This document shows positions 33,941-34,240 of a DNA stretch of 34,240 bases, one piece after another. The first letter of the stretch is position 1, and each line of letters begins with the position of its first letter. The notes beneath the pieces were generated by a model. The model saw nothing but the letters and a program-made list of their open reading frames with translations, was not told the origin of the DNA and did not search any database. The translations under genes were made by a program, and so were the position numbers. Origin of the DNA: an uncultured Clostridia bacterium (GTDB lineage: Bacteria > Bacillota > Clostridia > TANB77 > CAG-508); the NCBI GenBank assembly GCA_944393125.1, contig CALXZB010000015.1:1-34240 (forward strand), given 5' to 3'.

Positions 33941-34120
33941 ATGGCTTATAGAATTGATTGTGAAAAATGTATAAGTTGTGGAGCCTGTGCCGCAGAATGT
34001 CCAGTTGGATGTATATCACAAGGAGATAATTGTTTTCAAATTAATGAATCAGCATGTATAGGATGTGGAACATGTGCAGGAGTTTGCCCAGTAGGAGCAC
34101 CAAGTGAAGCAAACGATTAA
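33941..34120 (+). CDS. 2[4Fe-4S] ferredoxin
   Basis: The 59-aa clostridial-type ferredoxin has two CxxCxxCxxxCP motifs: Cys10/13/16/20 and Cys39/42/45/49. These ligate two [4Fe-4S] clusters for low-potential electron transfer. Three extra cysteines (7, 24 and 31) are present. ATG 33941 has a strong SD (AAAGGTGGTGA, 33925-33935). It lies 49 bases after ricT and is closed by a terminator, so it is probably the last gene of the murE-to-ricT transcript or a short unit of its own. A role in supplying electrons to the neighbouring Fe-S protein RicT is only speculative. Confidence 0.95.
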   Translation: MAYRIDCEKCISCGACAAECPVGCISQGDNCFQINESACIGCGTCAGVCPVGAPSEAND

Positions 34121-34134
34121 TAGAATAATTAATA

Positions 34135-34164
34135 AAAAACTAGAATTATAAAATTCTAGTTTTT
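34135..34164 (+). terminator. Rho-independent terminator after the ferredoxin gene
   Basis: AAAAACTAGAATT (34135-34147) pairs perfectly with AATTCTAGTTTTT (34152-34164) around a 4-base loop, with the T-run in the 3' arm. Confidence 0.88.
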
Positions 34165-34171
34165 CAGAGTG

Positions 34172-34200
34172 TTGACAAAGTATATAAAAATTTTGTTAAT
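34172..34200 (+). promoter_or_regulatory. Probable SigA promoter at the right edge
   Basis: TTGACA (34172-34177) with a 17-base spacer and GTTAAT (34195-34200), or TTAATA one base on, suggests a promoter for a gene beyond the window. No ATG with an SD follows before the window ends. Confidence 0.5.
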
Positions 34201-34240
34201 ACTCTTTTCTTTTTTTAAAAAATATAGTAAAATATATTTA

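Noticed and set aside
1..34240. CRISPR arrays, insertion sequences, toxin-antitoxin pairs
   Set aside because: No regularly spaced repeats, transposase motifs or paired small toxin/antitoxin genes were found.

Overview
The window is a stretch of chromosome from a very AT-rich, endospore-forming, Gram-positive bacterium of the Clostridia type. The evidence is a clostridial-type 5S rRNA, spoIIGA and sigE directly after ftsZ, a MurE with the meso-diaminopimelate signature DNPR, an Sbp/DUF881 block between ftsQ and ftsA, AGA and ATA as everyday codons, and purine-rich Shine-Dalgarno (SD) sites before almost every gene. No species is claimed. The content is mostly core chromosome and almost all genes lie on the plus strand.

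Layout. (1) 1-466: 3' end of 23S rRNA, 5S rRNA and tRNA-Asn(GTT), closed by a terminator. (2) 521-6322, accessory: a 31-codon acidic ORF coupled to a leaderless M23 endopeptidase with an SH3-like tail (endolysin-like), an apt - split transketolase operon, a convergent CmpB-type membrane protein, and a membrane-anchored EndA-type nuclease followed by a protein that seems to carry two DUF3006-like repeats. (3) 6396-14907, division and sporulation block: murA, ftsQ, two DUF881 genes, sbp, ftsA, ftsZ, spoIIGA, sigE. (4) 15008-17951: YnbB-type PLP enzyme, an OmpR-type response regulator, and an unrecognised gene with a strong SD but no standard start codon. (5) 18041-19927, minus strand: class B penicillin-binding protein. 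(6) 20022-25203: comM, dprA, yraN, rsmA, fmt and a Dps-like gene (DNA uptake, rRNA methylation, initiator tRNA formylation, iron/oxidative stress). (7) 25403-34120: murE, mraY, ftsW, murG, a WalK-like histidine kinase, lepB, holB, ricT (PSP1) and a small 2[4Fe-4S] ferredoxin.

How it fits together. MurA, MurE, MraY, MurG, FtsW and the class B PBP make or polymerise septal peptidoglycan. FtsQ, FtsA and FtsZ build the divisome. SpoIIGA and pro-SigE switch the mother cell programme on at the asymmetric septum. The histidine kinase sits inside the wall operon and the only response regulator of matching type is about 13 kb away, so the two may form a wall-stress pair. The dcw cluster is broken in two and lacks murF, murD, murC and murB in this window.

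Most unusual observations. Two genes (the unknown gene at 17394 and spoIIGA at 13141) have an ATA codon exactly where their SD predicts the start. A perfect Spo0A-box core (TGTCGAA) lies upstream of the unknown gene's strong promoter. A terminator-like hairpin separates spoIIGA from sigE. The nuclease/DUF3006-like pair and the endolysin-like gene beside the tRNA are candidates for accessory functions. No CRISPR array, insertion sequence or complete mobile element was seen.
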